Assembly: GCA_016125495.1 (NCBI GenBank)
Contig: WGLQ01000007.1
Span: 372,001-436,000 of the forward strand
Direction: 5' to 3'
DNA length: 64,000 nt
Source: Hyphomicrobiales bacterium
Lineage (GTDB): Bacteria; Pseudomonadota; Alphaproteobacteria; Rhizobiales; RI-29
A program made the translations under genes and the position numbers. The notes beneath the pieces are model-generated. The model saw nothing but the letters and a program-made list of their open reading frames with translations, did not search any database and was not told where the DNA came from. Positions within the stretch are counted from its first letter, which is position 1. Each line of letters starts with the position of its first letter. This document shows, in pieces, positions 19,492-29,390 of this stretch.

Positions 19492-19992
19492 TCAGGGCTC
19501 CGGGAAATGAGGATGTCGAACGCGATCACCGACGGCAATTCCGAGCCGACGCGCCAGCCCCCCACCGATCTCGAGCACTCCGGTCACCGGCGTGCCCGAA
19601 GTGATGATGGCGGCCGAGAATGGCTCCGTCTCGCGCGCGATGCGCACGATGCGGCCGTGTTCGTCGATGAACAGCATGTCGAGTGAGATATAAGTATTTT
19701 TCATCCACATGCTGGCCACCTGACGCGGGTAGACGAACAGCATGCCTTCACGTTCCCCGAGCGACTGCCGGAACATCAGCCCCTTGGCCTGCTCGCTCGG
19801 GGTGCGCGCGATCTCTGCCTCGAAAGACACGGGGCCGCTGGCGGTTTCGATCACGACCGCCTCGCGCGGCAGAGTGTTGCTGGCGGCCATGGCAAGAGTC
19901 GGCGAAGCGACGAAAATGACGAACTGCACCAAACGAAAGAGGGCCGCTTGCACGGCCCTCCGATCAATTCCGCGATGGCGCATCGTCGACAC
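19492..19992 (-). CDS. DUF192 family exported protein
   Basis: A 166-aa protein with an N-terminal hydrophobic signal (LVQFVIFVASPTLAMAAS) and a DUF192 domain. The domain is recognisable by RTPSEQAKGLMFRQSL, GMLFVYP, MWMKNTYISLDMLFID and GTPVTGVLEI. The function is unknown. It lies 2 bp downstream of the double cold-shock gene on the same strand, a common alphaproteobacterial pair, so the two are probably co-transcribed. Confidence 0.9.
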   Translation of the reverse strand: MSTMRHRGIDRRAVQAALFRLVQFVIFVASPTLAMAASNTLPREAVVIETASGPVSFEAEIARTPSEQAKGLMFRQSLGEREGMLFVYPRQVASMWMKNTYISLDMLFIDEHGRIVRIARETEPFSAAIITSGTPVTGVLEIGGGLARRLGIAVGDRVRHPHFPEP

Positions 19993-19994
19993 GT

Positions 19995-20597
19995 TCAGTG
20001 CGGCGAACGATAACCGGCTTCGCTGTCCGGGCGAAGCTCAGCCGCCATCGCACCCTTGGGGCCCCGACCGTGGCGGCACAGCACCCACTGTCCCGGGCGG
20101 AGTTCAGTAAAACCGTACTTGCGCAAGGTCTCCATGTGCACGAAGATATCCTCCGTGCCTTCTCCCCGCGTCAGGAATCCGAAGCCGGAGATGCGGTTGA
20201 ACCACTTCACCTGGCAGCGTTCCCAGTCGCTCTCCGGCTCGACACTGACGTGCGTGCGCGCCTGGATCTCGGAGGGATGAACGGCCGTCGACTCGTCCAT
20301 GTTGAGGATGCGGAAGGCTTGCAAGCCGCGCTGGCGCTTCAAGACCTGGCAGTGAACCCGAGCCCCTTCGTAGGCCGTCTGATAGCCTCCCGCCCTGAGG
20401 CAGGTCACGTGCAGCAGCACGTCTGGCATACCGTTCTCGGGAACCACGAACCCGAATCCTTTACTCGCATCGAACCACTTTATGTGGCCTACGACTTCAA
20501 ACACGTCCACACCGGCCTCGCCACCTGCTTCCGACTTCGCATCACGCTGTTCGGCAGGTGTGCCTTCTGGCCTCTTCTCGGGTGGAAACCTATCCAT
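19995..20597 (-). CDS. Double cold-shock-domain protein
   Basis: A 200-aa protein with two cold-shock domains. The first, about residues 35-100, has IKWFDASKGFGFVVPE. The second, about 125-190, has CQVKWFNRISGFGFL and the RNP2-type DIFVHMETL. RNP1 is intact in both, and RNP2 is degenerate in the first (DVLLHVTCL). It should bind single-stranded RNA or DNA. The N-terminal 30 residues are charged and disordered. The ATG at 20597 starts MDRFPPEK. An in-frame start six codons upstream is also possible. Confidence 0.9.
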   Translation of the reverse strand: MDRFPPEKRPEGTPAEQRDAKSEAGGEAGVDVFEVVGHIKWFDASKGFGFVVPENGMPDVLLHVTCLRAGGYQTAYEGARVHCQVLKRQRGLQAFRILNMDESTAVHPSEIQARTHVSVEPESDWERCQVKWFNRISGFGFLTRGEGTEDIFVHMETLRKYGFTELRPGQWVLCRHGRGPKGAMAAELRPDSEAGYRSPH

Positions 20598-20615
20598 CTC
20601 AAAATTCCCCCGCAC

Positions 20616-21290
20616 TCGAATGCATCACTTCCACAGTCCCCGGCCTGTCCGATCGCTCATCTCCAGAGTGGCCCTCACCACTGGGGACAGAATCAGTAAG
20701 CCGTCGAATCGAGAATACCATTCATAGCCCCCGCGAGAACCACATTTCTTGCCCCTTCCCCGATCGCTCCTCGAACGTCCCATGGACATCCACGTCCCGT
20801 TCCGGTCCGCCGAGCACCTCGGCAGCCCACTTTCCCGGTCCAATCCGGAGCTTTCGAGCAGGCCAAATCCCACTTGGTGCCACAACGCCTTTCCTCGGGT
20901 GTGTGGCAATTCTGTAACAGCACGGGGCGCCGCAACCGGCCTTCCCGTCGCCGCGGTCGAGGGTTTCACACCCGCCGCACCGGCCTCGTCTTGAGCGGCA
21001 CACTGCCCCGGCGGCCCGGACATCTCAAGCCACCCCTCGGATCGGGCGGAACAACCGGCCGGCATGCGGGGGAAAAGGTCGTCGACCGATTTTCAGGTCG
21101 CCTGGTAAGCTTCTGCCACAGTGATGCTTTTCGCGGGGACAAGCGCCAGGTCGCCGGCCTGCTTCCCATTGGCGGGGCTGTGGAGTATCCGGAACGGAGT
21201 TCGAACGTCGACCACCCGGTGTCGGTTGGCGTTGCCGAGCCACCACAGTCCACCGCCAAGACCGATCATTCGACGAATTGAGGTGCAAAG
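20616..21290. other. Gene-free stretch between cold-shock and glyoxalase genes
   Basis: About 675 bp without a convincing gene. Several open frames exist on both strands, but they are rich in Pro, Arg and Cys with no recognisable domain and no good ribosome binding sites. The stretch must hold the promoters of the divergent cold-shock and glyoxalase genes. I see no clear repeats or hairpins. Confidence 0.5.
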
Positions 21291-21731
21291 ATGAAGTACC
21301 TGCACACGATGGTGCGGATCAGCGATATCGCGCAGTCCCTCGACTTCTACTGCAACAAGCTCGGCCTCGAGGAGGTCCGCCGCTACGAGAGCCAGCAGGG
21401 CCGCTTCACGCTGATTTTTCTCGCCGCCCCCGCCGACAAGGAACGCGCGCTGGCCGATCGGGCGCCGCTCCTCGAGTTGACCTACAATTGGGATCCCGAG
21501 GAGTACCGGGGCGGGCGCAATTTCGGTCATCTCGCCTTCCTCGTCGACGACATCCACGCGACCTGCGCACGCCTCATGGCGGCCGGTGTGACGATCAACC
21601 GCCCTCCGCGCGACGGACACATGGCGTTCATTCGCTCCCCCGACGGCATCTCGATAGAATTGCTGCAGAAAGGCGACAGCCTCACGCCCTGCGAACCGTG
21701 GACGTCGATGCCCAACACAGGCACGTGGTAG
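21291..21731 (+). CDS. gloA: Lactoylglutathione lyase (glyoxalase I), VOC family
   Basis: A 146-aa vicinal-oxygen-chelate protein of glyoxalase I size. The four metal ligands of the family are in place: His5 in YLHTMVRI, Glu in LLELTYNW (about 66), His in [10 protein letters not shown] (about 84), and Glu in SIELLQKG (about 125). It isomerises the hemithioacetal of methylglyoxal and glutathione in the cytosol. The ATG is preceded by GAGGTGCAAAG. Monocistronic. Confidence 0.92.
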   Translation: MKYLHTMVRISDIAQSLDFYCNKLGLEEVRRYESQQGRFTLIFLAAPADKERALADRAPLLELTYNWDPEEYRGGRNFGHLAFLVDDIHATCARLMAAGVTINRPPRDGHMAFIRSPDGISIELLQKGDSLTPCEPWTSMPNTGTW

Positions 21732-22049
21732 GAGTGGGAATTTTTTCCTGCGCCTGCTCCGGCCGCGGCGTCTGGGCTCCGTCTGGCTGCAAGACCGCTG
21801 CGAACATCCATCGCGCCAACGCCGGCTGGCGCGCCGGATGTCGCATCCGGTGGGGCATCCGCGCTCCCGCCCTGCGGTGGTGCTCGCGGCGGCGCAGGGC
21901 CGCAAGGGGCACCCCCGCGACCGGCGGGCTTCGGCCATTCGATGGATCGGCGATTGTCTAGCGTCTCACCCGGGCCCGTCCTCGGCGCCCTCGGGCGCGG
22001 ACCGGCCACCCCACCATGGCGCAACGGGCATCATCGGCCCGGCATGGCT
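21732..22049. other. Gene-free stretch between gloA and tRNA-Glu
   Basis: About 320 bp, GC-rich after a short T-run at 21742-21747. I see no convincing gene, repeat or hairpin. The open frames here are shadow-like. Confidence 0.4.
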
Positions 22050-22124
22050 TGGTACCCCCTAGGGGAATCGAACCCCTGTTTCCAGAATGAAAATCTGGCG
22101 TCCTGACCACTAGACGAAGGGGGC
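22050..22124 (-). tRNA. tRNA-Glu (anticodon TTC)
   Basis: A 75-base cloverleaf on the minus strand including CCA. The acceptor GCCCCCT pairs with AGGGGGT (first pair G-U), the anticodon loop ATTTTCA reads TTC, and the T-arm GGGGTTCGATTCCCC is intact. Confidence 0.97.
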
Positions 22125-22228
22125 GGCGCGCAAGCGGTATAGAGACGATCGCAGCGCCGCGCAAGGACTTCGGGCGATGCTTCGACCCGCGGCTCGTACC
22201 GGCGCCACTTCACGGGTCTCGGCAGAGG

Positions 22229-24082
22229 TCAGCCTTGCTCCTGTAGGCGCGGATCGGCGACGTCGTCGATGGTGAGATCGATTCGTTCGCGCCCACCCCA
22301 GGTATCGCGCTTCAAGGCCCCGGCAACGTGCACCGGCATGCCGTCGGACGCCTGCAGCATGTCGCCGATCGCGGTACCGGCCGCCCGAAACGCGATGGCG
22401 TTGATGCGACTGCCGTCGCCGCCCTCGAGCGTGCAGCGCAGATGCGCTTCGCCAACCACCTTGACCGCCCGCACGCGCTGCGCCGGGAAGACGAACCTCG
22501 GGCTCGGATTGCCGGCACCGTAAGGCCCGGCCTTCTCGATCAGCGTCACCAGCGCGGGCGTTGCCGCCCCGGGCGAGAGCGCGCCGTCCACGCCGAGGCC
22601 GGCGACCGCCCGTGCATCGCGCACCACACCAGCGAGTCGGGCCCGCAGGAAACCCTCGAGCGCGCCGAGCCGCGCCTCGGCGACCGTCAGGCCCGCCGCC
22701 ATGGCATGGCCACCCCCCTTGACGATCACGCCCTCGGCCGCCGCCTGGCGCACCGCCGCGCCGATGTCGCACCCACGGATGGAGCGAAGCGAGCCGGTTC
22801 CCTCGCCGTTCTCGCCCCAGGCGATCACCAGCGACGGTCGGCCGAACTGCTCCGTCAGCCGGCTGGCGACGAGGCCGACGAGGCCCTTGTGCCAGTCCCG
22901 GGAGCCCGCGATGATGATGGGCCGATCCGGATCATCGGCCACCTGCGCCTCGCCAGCCGCGCGCGCGGCCTCGAGGATCTCGGTCTCCATGGTCTTTCGC
23001 TCCCGGTTGAGCCGGTCGAGCGTTTCGGCGATGCGCTGGCTTTCCGCGTCGTCCTCCGAGATCAGCAGCGTTGCCCCGAGCGCCGAATTGCCGATCCGTC
23101 CGCCGGCGTTGATGCGCGGCCCGAGCACGTAGCCGAGATGATAGGGCGTCGGCGCGGCCGCGAGCCCGGCAGCGTCGGCGAGGGCCCGCAGTCCGAGGTT
23201 CCGGCGCTGGCGCATCACCTGCAAGCCCTGCACGACGAAGGCACGGTTGAGCCCCTCGAGCGGCACCACGTCGCACACCGTCCCGAGCGCCACCAGATCG
23301 AGCCAGCCAAGCAGGCTCGGCTCCGGGCGTGCACGATAGTGGCCGCGTTCACGCAGCGCCTTTGTGGTCGCAACGAGCGTCAGAAAGACCACGCCGACGG
23401 CGCAGAGATGCCCCATGCCGCTGAGATCGTCCTGGCGGTTGGGGTTGATCAGTGCGGCGACCTCCGGCAACTCGGCGTCCGCCTGATGATGATCGATGAC
23501 GACGACGTCGACCCCACGTTCGCGAGCCACCGCGAGCGGACCATGGCTCGCCGTGCCGCAGTCGACCGTGACGATCAGTTGGGCACCTTCATCGATGAGC
23601 GAGGCGATCGCTTCGGGATTGGGGCCATAGCCCTCGAAGAGCCGGTCCGGAATGTAGATCCGCGAGCGGATGTCGTGCGCGGCGAGAAACCGCGCCAGCA
23701 GCGCCGAGGAGGTCGCCCCGTCGACATCGTAGTCTCCGAAAATCGCGACCCGTTCCCCCTTCTCGATGGCCGTTGCGAGGCGTTCGGCGCCCCTTCCCAT
23801 GTCCTGGAGGCCCTTGGGATCGGGCAGCAGATCGCGCAGCCGCGGATCGAGGAACCCCGGCACCTCGTCGATCCCGACGTCGCGGGCCGCGAGCAGCCGG
23901 CCGAGCAGCTCGGGCACATCGTGGCGTTGCGCGATCGCCGTCGCCAGCGCGCCCCTTCCGGGCGCCAGGCGGTCGTACCAGGAGAGCCCACGCGCGGAGC
24001 GACGAACGCCAAGGAAGAGACGACGCTCGGCCGGACCGGCCCCACTGTCCGGCGATTGGGTGAGGGTGGCTGTTTCGGTCAT
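22229..24082 (-). CDS. recJ: Single-stranded-DNA-specific exonuclease RecJ
   Basis: A 617-aa DHH-family 5'-3' exonuclease acting in recombination and mismatch repair. Motif I is FGDYDVDGATSSALL (about 117), the DHH motif VVVIDHHQAD (about 195), and the DHHA1 domain is marked by DWHKGLVGLVASRL and GGGHAMAAGLTV (about 465). A C-terminal OB-like domain follows. The length is normal for RecJ. It is the last gene of the conserved hom-glpX-recJ block, 108 bp after glpX. Confidence 0.95.
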   Translation of the reverse strand: MTETATLTQSPDSGAGPAERRLFLGVRRSARGLSWYDRLAPGRGALATAIAQRHDVPELLGRLLAARDVGIDEVPGFLDPRLRDLLPDPKGLQDMGRGAERLATAIEKGERVAIFGDYDVDGATSSALLARFLAAHDIRSRIYIPDRLFEGYGPNPEAIASLIDEGAQLIVTVDCGTASHGPLAVARERGVDVVVIDHHQADAELPEVAALINPNRQDDLSGMGHLCAVGVVFLTLVATTKALRERGHYRARPEPSLLGWLDLVALGTVCDVVPLEGLNRAFVVQGLQVMRQRRNLGLRALADAAGLAAAPTPYHLGYVLGPRINAGGRIGNSALGATLLISEDDAESQRIAETLDRLNRERKTMETEILEAARAAGEAQVADDPDRPIIIAGSRDWHKGLVGLVASRLTEQFGRPSLVIAWGENGEGTGSLRSIRGCDIGAAVRQAAAEGVIVKGGGHAMAAGLTVAEARLGALEGFLRARLAGVVRDARAVAGLGVDGALSPGAATPALVTLIEKAGPYGAGNPSPRFVFPAQRVRAVKVVGEAHLRCTLEGGDGSRINAIAFRAAGTAIGDMLQASDGMPVHVAGALKRDTWGGRERIDLTIDDVADPRLQEQG

Positions 24083-24190
24083 GGCGTGCCCCCGGGGAAT
24101 CGACGCCCCGGAGTGTGCTCGCTTTGCAGGGCCTCGGCGACCCCCAGGGCCGGCTTCCCACCAGTTTCGCGTCGACCGGCCGCCGCCCGG

Positions 24191-25159
24191 TCAGCTCGCC
24201 GACACGATCCGGTGCCGCGCCGAGATGCGCCGGACGGTGCCCGTGGCCGAGCGCATCACGATCGTCTCGGTCTCGATGACGCCGGTGCCGAAGCGCACGC
24301 CCGAAAGCATCGAGCCGTCCGTGACGCCGGTCGCCGAGAAGATCACATCGCCGAGCGCGAGTTCGTCGCGCGTGTATTTGCGTTTGATGTCGGCGATGCC
24401 GATCTTGTGGGCACGCACGATATCATCGTCCTTCATGGGAACGAGGCGCGTCTGGATCTGACCGCCGATGCACCGCAGCGCCGCTGCCGCCAGGACCCCC
24501 TCCGGCGCCCCGTCGATGCCGAAATAGATGTCGATGCCCGTTTCCGCCGGGTCCGTGGTCTGGATGACGCCCGCGATGTCGCCGTCACCGATGAGGCGCA
24601 CGGCAGCCCCGGCCTCGCGCACTGCCGCAATGAGCTGGGCATGGCGTGGCCGATCGAGGATGCAGGCCGTGAGGTCGGCGACCGCAACGCCCTTGGCTTT
24701 GGCAATGGCGGAAAGGTTCTCGCCCGGCGTGCGGTCGAGATCGACGATCCCGTCCGGGTAGCCGGGCCCGACGGCAATCTTGTCCATGTAGATGTCCGGC
24801 GCGTGCAGCAGCGTGCCCTCTGGTGCCACGGCAACGACCGCGAGAGCGTTCGGCAGCGCCTTGGCGCAGATCGTCGTGCCTTCGAGCGGATCGACGGCGA
24901 TGTCGACCCGTGGCCCGCCCGCGCCGACCTCTTCACCGATGTAGAGCATCGGCGCCTCGTCGCGCTCGCCCTCACCGATCACGATGCGCCCGCTGATCGC
25001 CAGCCGGTTCAGCTCGCGCCGCATGGCATCGACGGCGGCCTGGTCGGCGGCCTTCTCGTCGCCCCGCCCGCGAAGCCGCGCCGCCGCGATCGCTGCCTGC
25101 TCCGTCACTCTGACGATCTCGAGTGTCAGCGATCGGTTCAAAGTCGCCTCGATAGCCAT
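24191..25159 (-). CDS. glpX: Class II fructose-1,6-bisphosphatase GlpX
   Basis: A 322-aa protein of the GlpX family. Signatures are GEGERDEAPMLYIGEEVG (about 62-79), VDPLEGTTICA with the metal-binding Asp and Glu, and the GVLAAAALRCIGGQ segment. It dephosphorylates fructose-1,6-bisphosphate in gluconeogenesis. The start at 25159 (MAIEATLNRS) has GGGGGAGCTTGAA before it. An upstream in-frame start 11 codons earlier lacks family similarity. It lies 106 bp downstream of hom. Confidence 0.94.
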   Translation of the reverse strand: MAIEATLNRSLTLEIVRVTEQAAIAAARLRGRGDEKAADQAAVDAMRRELNRLAISGRIVIGEGERDEAPMLYIGEEVGAGGPRVDIAVDPLEGTTICAKALPNALAVVAVAPEGTLLHAPDIYMDKIAVGPGYPDGIVDLDRTPGENLSAIAKAKGVAVADLTACILDRPRHAQLIAAVREAGAAVRLIGDGDIAGVIQTTDPAETGIDIYFGIDGAPEGVLAAAALRCIGGQIQTRLVPMKDDDIVRAHKIGIADIKRKYTRDELALGDVIFSATGVTDGSMLSGVRFGTGVIETETIVMRSATGTVRRISARHRIVSAS

Positions 25160-25265
25160 TTCAAGCTCCCCCGCTCCGCCGCTCGCCTTCACGCCGTCCG
25201 GCGTCAGCCCCTTCCCGGTCCACCAGTCGATCGCCGCCTTCGCGCGCTGTCACGGCCGCCCCGGC

Positions 25266-26588
25266 TCAGAAATCCTCGATGCGAATCAATTGTGGCCGCC
25301 CGTTCAAATGACCATCCGTTTCGATTGCCGCCAAGGCCTCGCGAATGGCGCGCTCCGTCGTGCGGTGGGTAATCAGCACGACGGAGGCCATCGGCACGCC
25401 ATCGCCCTGCGGCTTGCCGCCCCCCGCACTGCCGCCACGGCGCTGCACGATGCTCTCGAGCGAGACGCGCTGCTCGGCCATGCGCGTCGCGATGGCGGCG
25501 AACGCGCCGATCCGGTCGTAGACGGCGAGCCTGACGAAGTAGGCTCCCTCGTGCGCCTTCATGCCGGCCCGCTCGATGTCCTTGAGTTCGGCCGCCGGGA
25601 TCACGAACACCGGGCTCTGATCGCCGCGCGCGACGTCGAGGATGTCGCTGACGACGGACGAGGCCGTCGGCCCCGCCCCTGCCCCCGCACCGACCAGCAT
25701 GATGTGTCCGACGCGGTCACCCTCCACGGCCACACAGTTCGAAACCCCGTTGACACCGGCGATCGCCGAACCGCGCGCAACCATCGTCGGGTGCACCCGC
25801 TGCTCGATCCCATGCTCGGTCGCGAGCGCGACCCCGAGCAGCTTGATCGCATAGCCGAGCTCGGCCGCCGCCTCCATGTCGGCGCGCTCGATGTTCTCGA
25901 TGCCCTCGATGTAGACCTCACCGATCGCGGGCTTGGTGCCGAACGCGAGCGAGGTGAGCAGCGCCAGCTTGTGAGCGGCATCGAAGCCACCGATGTCGAA
26001 GGTCGGGTCGGCCTCGGCATAGCCGCGCGCCTGCGCTTCGGCGAGCACTTCCGCGAAGTCGCGCCCTTCCTCCGCCATCGCCGTCAGGATGAAGTTGCAG
26101 GTCCCGTTGAGGATGCCGTAGACGCGGCGGATGGTGTTGCCTTGCAGGCTCTCACGCATCGTCTTGACGATCGGGATGCCGCCCGCCACCGCCGCCTCGA
26201 ACTTGATCGTCGTGCCGGCGGCCTCGGCAAGCCTGGCAAGTCGCGTGCCGTGGTGGGCGAGCAGCGCCTTGTTCGCCGTGACGACCGGCTTACCGCGCCC
26301 GATCGCCGCCTCCACCGAGGCACGGGCCGGTCCATCCTCACCCCCGATCAATTCGACGAAGAGGTCGACTTCGTCGGATTCGGCCAACGCCACCGGATCG
26401 TCGAACCAGCGATAGCTGTCGATGGCGACGCCGCGATTGCGCCCGCGCTGGCGCGCGCTGACGGCCGTGACCGTGATCGGGCGTGGCAGGTGCGCGTTGA
26501 TCCGTTCTGCGTGCGCACCGAGCAGCGAAAGCACGCCGCCCCCGACAGTGCCGAGCCCTGCGATACCGATCCGCAACGGTGTCGTCAT
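25266..26588 (-). CDS. hom: Homoserine dehydrogenase
   Basis: A 440-aa NAD(P)-dependent homoserine dehydrogenase for threonine and methionine synthesis. It shows the N-terminal Rossmann motif IGIAGLGTVGGGV (about 7-19), the substrate region NGTCNFILTAM and EADPTFDIGGFDAAHK (about 190-220), and a C-terminal ACT domain from about 350 that usually mediates feedback by threonine. The ATG at 26588 gives the family's usual N-terminus. A 64-codon upstream open extension is not supported. Confidence 0.95.
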   Translation of the reverse strand: MTTPLRIGIAGLGTVGGGVLSLLGAHAERINAHLPRPITVTAVSARQRGRNRGVAIDSYRWFDDPVALAESDEVDLFVELIGGEDGPARASVEAAIGRGKPVVTANKALLAHHGTRLARLAEAAGTTIKFEAAVAGGIPIVKTMRESLQGNTIRRVYGILNGTCNFILTAMAEEGRDFAEVLAEAQARGYAEADPTFDIGGFDAAHKLALLTSLAFGTKPAIGEVYIEGIENIERADMEAAAELGYAIKLLGVALATEHGIEQRVHPTMVARGSAIAGVNGVSNCVAVEGDRVGHIMLVGAGAGAGPTASSVVSDILDVARGDQSPVFVIPAAELKDIERAGMKAHEGAYFVRLAVYDRIGAFAAIATRMAEQRVSLESIVQRRGGSAGGGKPQGDGVPMASVVLITHRTTERAIREALAAIETDGHLNGRPQLIRIEDF

Positions 26589-26816
26589 TTGCCTGCCCCG
26601 GTTCCTCACAGAGATTGACGCCGCGTACTTCGCCCGGCGCCTCGTCACGGTCCATAGGACCGCTGACCGCAGCGGGTCGCAGCGCCGACCACCACTCACT
26701 CGGCGAGCCTTATGCCGCGAACCGACCGCGAGCGCGAGCGCAATATTGTGTTTGTCGAAGTGCCTCGAACCGGCGCCCATGCGCGGGATCGATCGCGCAG
26801 GACACCGGCGCGCGCG

Positions 26817-27116
26817 TCACGAACTGGGAGCGCTGATCGCCTTGACGGTCTGGCTGCCGTGCGTCTCGCGGATCGCCTCGAGTTCACTCACGGCCTTGGC
26901 CTGCTGGCTCGGCGTCAGAACCGGGATCGTGATCGGGCTGATGTCCGCGATACTCGGATATCGAACACCCTCCGAGCAGGCCGAAACGCCAATTCCGACC
27001 GCGATCACGACGCCGACCGCAGCCGCGATCCGGCTGGCCGGAACCTTCCGACGCCCATTGGCGGACGGCCGCACGGCGGGGCCGCGCGCGCATTCAGCAT
27101 GTTTCCCGTCCGCCAT
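26817..27116 (-). CDS. Small lipoprotein-like hypothetical protein
   Basis: A 99-aa protein with a basic N-terminus, one membrane segment (IAAAVGVVIAVGIGV) and a lipobox-like VSAC ending in Cys46. The tail PSIADISPITIPVLTPSQQA resembles short lipoproteins seen upstream of hom-region genes in Rhizobiales, of unknown function. The start at 27116 is supported by GGAGAGA. An ATG 11 codons upstream is possible. It diverges from phaC. Confidence 0.6.
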   Translation of the reverse strand: MADGKHAECARGPAVRPSANGRRKVPASRIAAAVGVVIAVGIGVSACSEGVRYPSIADISPITIPVLTPSQQAKAVSELEAIRETHGSQTVKAISAPSS

Positions 27117-27373
27117 GGCGAATCTCTCCGAGCGCGCGATTGTCATACCACATGGGGAATCACGATGGTAGGATGGTGGTGGTCGTAAGGCGGATTGCAC
27201 ACGGGCGCGAACGGCCTTAGGCGGTGTCTGTCGCTCGGGTGGCGGTTCAGTCGCGGCCGCTGACGCGTGCGTTCGCCGTTCCAGCCCGTCCATACCGCCA
27301 TCGTCATTGCGCCCGTCCGAGGTCGCATCGTGTGCGGCCGAGGCATTCCGACCGCCACGATTAGAGTCGAGCC

Positions 27374-29377
27374 ATGCAGAAGAAGCACGACAAGGACGCC
27401 GTTGGCGTCCCTCCGAAGGCAGCGGCGGGCACGGGTCGCAAGCGATCCAGGCAGCGCGCCGACGAGAATGCGCGCGAGGAGGCGGACAAGCCGGCCGCCG
27501 GAGCGAGCGAGCAAGCGCCGCCGCCCCGCGCCGATACCACACGTGCCAGCGCCGACGCCGGTGAGAAAAAGCACAAGCCGGAGGGCACACCACCTCCGCA
27601 GATCACCGACCTCGAGGAGTTCGCCATAAATCTCGCCCGCACCATGGAGGAGGGCACGCGCGCGCTCGCCACCATCATCGAGCATTCCTCCCCGGCCAAG
27701 AACGCTCGCCAGCAGGTGAGCGACATCAACGTCGCCACCCAGGCGATCGGCGAGGTCGTCAGCCATTGGCTCGCCGATCCCGCCAAGGTCGCGGCCGCCC
27801 AGGCCAGCCTCATGCGCACCTACTCCGATCTCTGGAGCAACCAGCTGAAGCGACTCATGGGTGGGGAGGCTCGATCCGTCGTTCAGCCGGAGGCTGGCGA
27901 CAATCGCTTTCGTGATACGGAGTGGTCCGAGAACCCCTATTTCGACTTCTGGAAACAGTCGTACCTGGCCACGACACGCTGGGCCGAAGAGGTGGTGGCC
28001 GAAGCCGACGGCATCGACGATCGCACCCGCCAGCGCGCGAATTTCTATCTCCGCCAGGCCGCTTCGGCGCTCTCGCCCTCGAATTTCCCGTTCACCAACC
28101 CCGAGGTCGTGCGCGAGACCATCCGCTCGAACGGCGAGAACCTCGCCCGGGGAATGGAGCACCTGCTGCGCGATCTCGAGCGCTCCGGTGACATGCTGAG
28201 GATCTCCCAGACCGACACCGAAGCCTTCCGCGTCGGCGAGAACCTCGCGACGACCAAGGGCTCCGTGGTCTATCAGAACGACGTGATGCAGCTCATCCAG
28301 TACGCGCCGCGCACCGCCACCGTGCACGACGTTCCGATCCTCGTCGTGCCGCCGTGGATCAACAAATTTTACATCCTCGATCTGACGCCGGACAAGTCCT
28401 TCATAAAGCATGCGCTCGATGCCGGCTTCACGGTCTTCGTGGTGTCCTGGGTGAACCCCGGCCCGGAGCATGCCGACAAGGGCTTTCCGGAATACATGTA
28501 CGAGGGCGTACTCGCTGCCGCGGACGTCGCGGCCGAGATCACCGGCTCGCCGCAGTCGCACGTTCTCGGCTACTGTGTCGGCGGCACGCTGCTCGGCACC
28601 ACGCTCGCCTGGCTCGCCGCGCGCGGCGAAGAGCCGTTCCGCACCGCCACGTTCCTCACGACCCAGCTCGATTTCGAGAACGCAGGCGACCTCCTCGTCT
28701 TCGTCGACGACGTCCAGATCGACGCCGTCGAGGAGATGATGGAGGAGAAAGGCTATCTCGAGGGCTCGCGCATGGCCCAGGCCTTCAACATGCTGCGCCC
28801 GCGCGATCTGATCTGGCCCTACTTCGTCAACAATTACCTCCTCGGAAAGAAGCCGTTCCCGTTCGACCTCCTGTTCTGGAACCAGGATTCGACGCGCATG
28901 CCCAAGCGCAACCACGCCTTCTACCTGCGCGAGTTCTACCAGGGCAACCGGCTGACCTCGGGCGAGATGCTCTTCGAGGGCGAGCGGCTCGATCTCGCCA
29001 AGGTGAAACTGCCGGTCTACGAACTCGCCACCCGGGAGGACCATATCGCGCCCGCCCGCTCAGTCTTTACCGGTGCGCGCCACCTCGGTGGCGACGTCCG
29101 CTTCGTCCTCGCCGGCTCCGGTCACATCGCTGGGGTCGTCAATCCGCCGGCAAAGCTCAAGTACCAGTACTGGACCGGCGCGCCCGTCAGCGCCGCCGCC
29201 ACGCTCGACGACTGGCTCGCCCTCGGCACCAAGGAGACCCCCGGCTCCTGGTGGCCGGATTGGTACGCCTGGCTGGCCGCGCATTCCGGCGCCGAGGTTC
29301 CGGCGCGCGAGGTCGGAAGCCCCGATTATCCTCCTATCGAGGACGCCCCGGGCAGCTACGTCCTCCAGAAGGCCTGA
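27374..29377 (+). CDS. phaC: Class I poly(3-hydroxyalkanoate) synthase
   Basis: A 667-aa PHA synthase. The lipase-like box GYCVGGTLLG (about 400) carries the catalytic Cys. The catalytic Asp lies in TREDHIAP (about 555) and the His in GSGHIAGV (about 583). It polymerises 3-hydroxyacyl-CoA into storage polyester on granules. At 667 aa it is longer than typical class I enzymes (about 590) because of a charged, Ala/Lys/Arg-rich N-terminal 75 residues. A downstream start would remove part of this. The VOC gene follows after 13 bp. Confidence 0.94.
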   Translation: MQKKHDKDAVGVPPKAAAGTGRKRSRQRADENAREEADKPAAGASEQAPPPRADTTRASADAGEKKHKPEGTPPPQITDLEEFAINLARTMEEGTRALATIIEHSSPAKNARQQVSDINVATQAIGEVVSHWLADPAKVAAAQASLMRTYSDLWSNQLKRLMGGEARSVVQPEAGDNRFRDTEWSENPYFDFWKQSYLATTRWAEEVVAEADGIDDRTRQRANFYLRQAASALSPSNFPFTNPEVVRETIRSNGENLARGMEHLLRDLERSGDMLRISQTDTEAFRVGENLATTKGSVVYQNDVMQLIQYAPRTATVHDVPILVVPPWINKFYILDLTPDKSFIKHALDAGFTVFVVSWVNPGPEHADKGFPEYMYEGVLAAADVAAEITGSPQSHVLGYCVGGTLLGTTLAWLAARGEEPFRTATFLTTQLDFENAGDLLVFVDDVQIDAVEEMMEEKGYLEGSRMAQAFNMLRPRDLIWPYFVNNYLLGKKPFPFDLLFWNQDSTRMPKRNHAFYLREFYQGNRLTSGEMLFEGERLDLAKVKLPVYELATREDHIAPARSVFTGARHLGGDVRFVLAGSGHIAGVVNPPAKLKYQYWTGAPVSAAATLDDWLALGTKETPGSWWPDWYAWLAAHSGAEVPAREVGSPDYPPIEDAPGSYVLQKA

Positions 29378-29390
29378 GGAGGGCCGACGC

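Noticed and set aside
20625-21065. A possible gene on the minus strand upstream of the cold-shock gene
   Set aside because: No ribosome binding site or domain. Amino-acid composition (Cys, Arg and Gly rich) is not like the neighbours.
22328-25372. A 1014-codon open frame on the plus strand
   Set aside because: It lies antisense to recJ and glpX, has no domain, and is the long shadow expected in GC-rich DNA.
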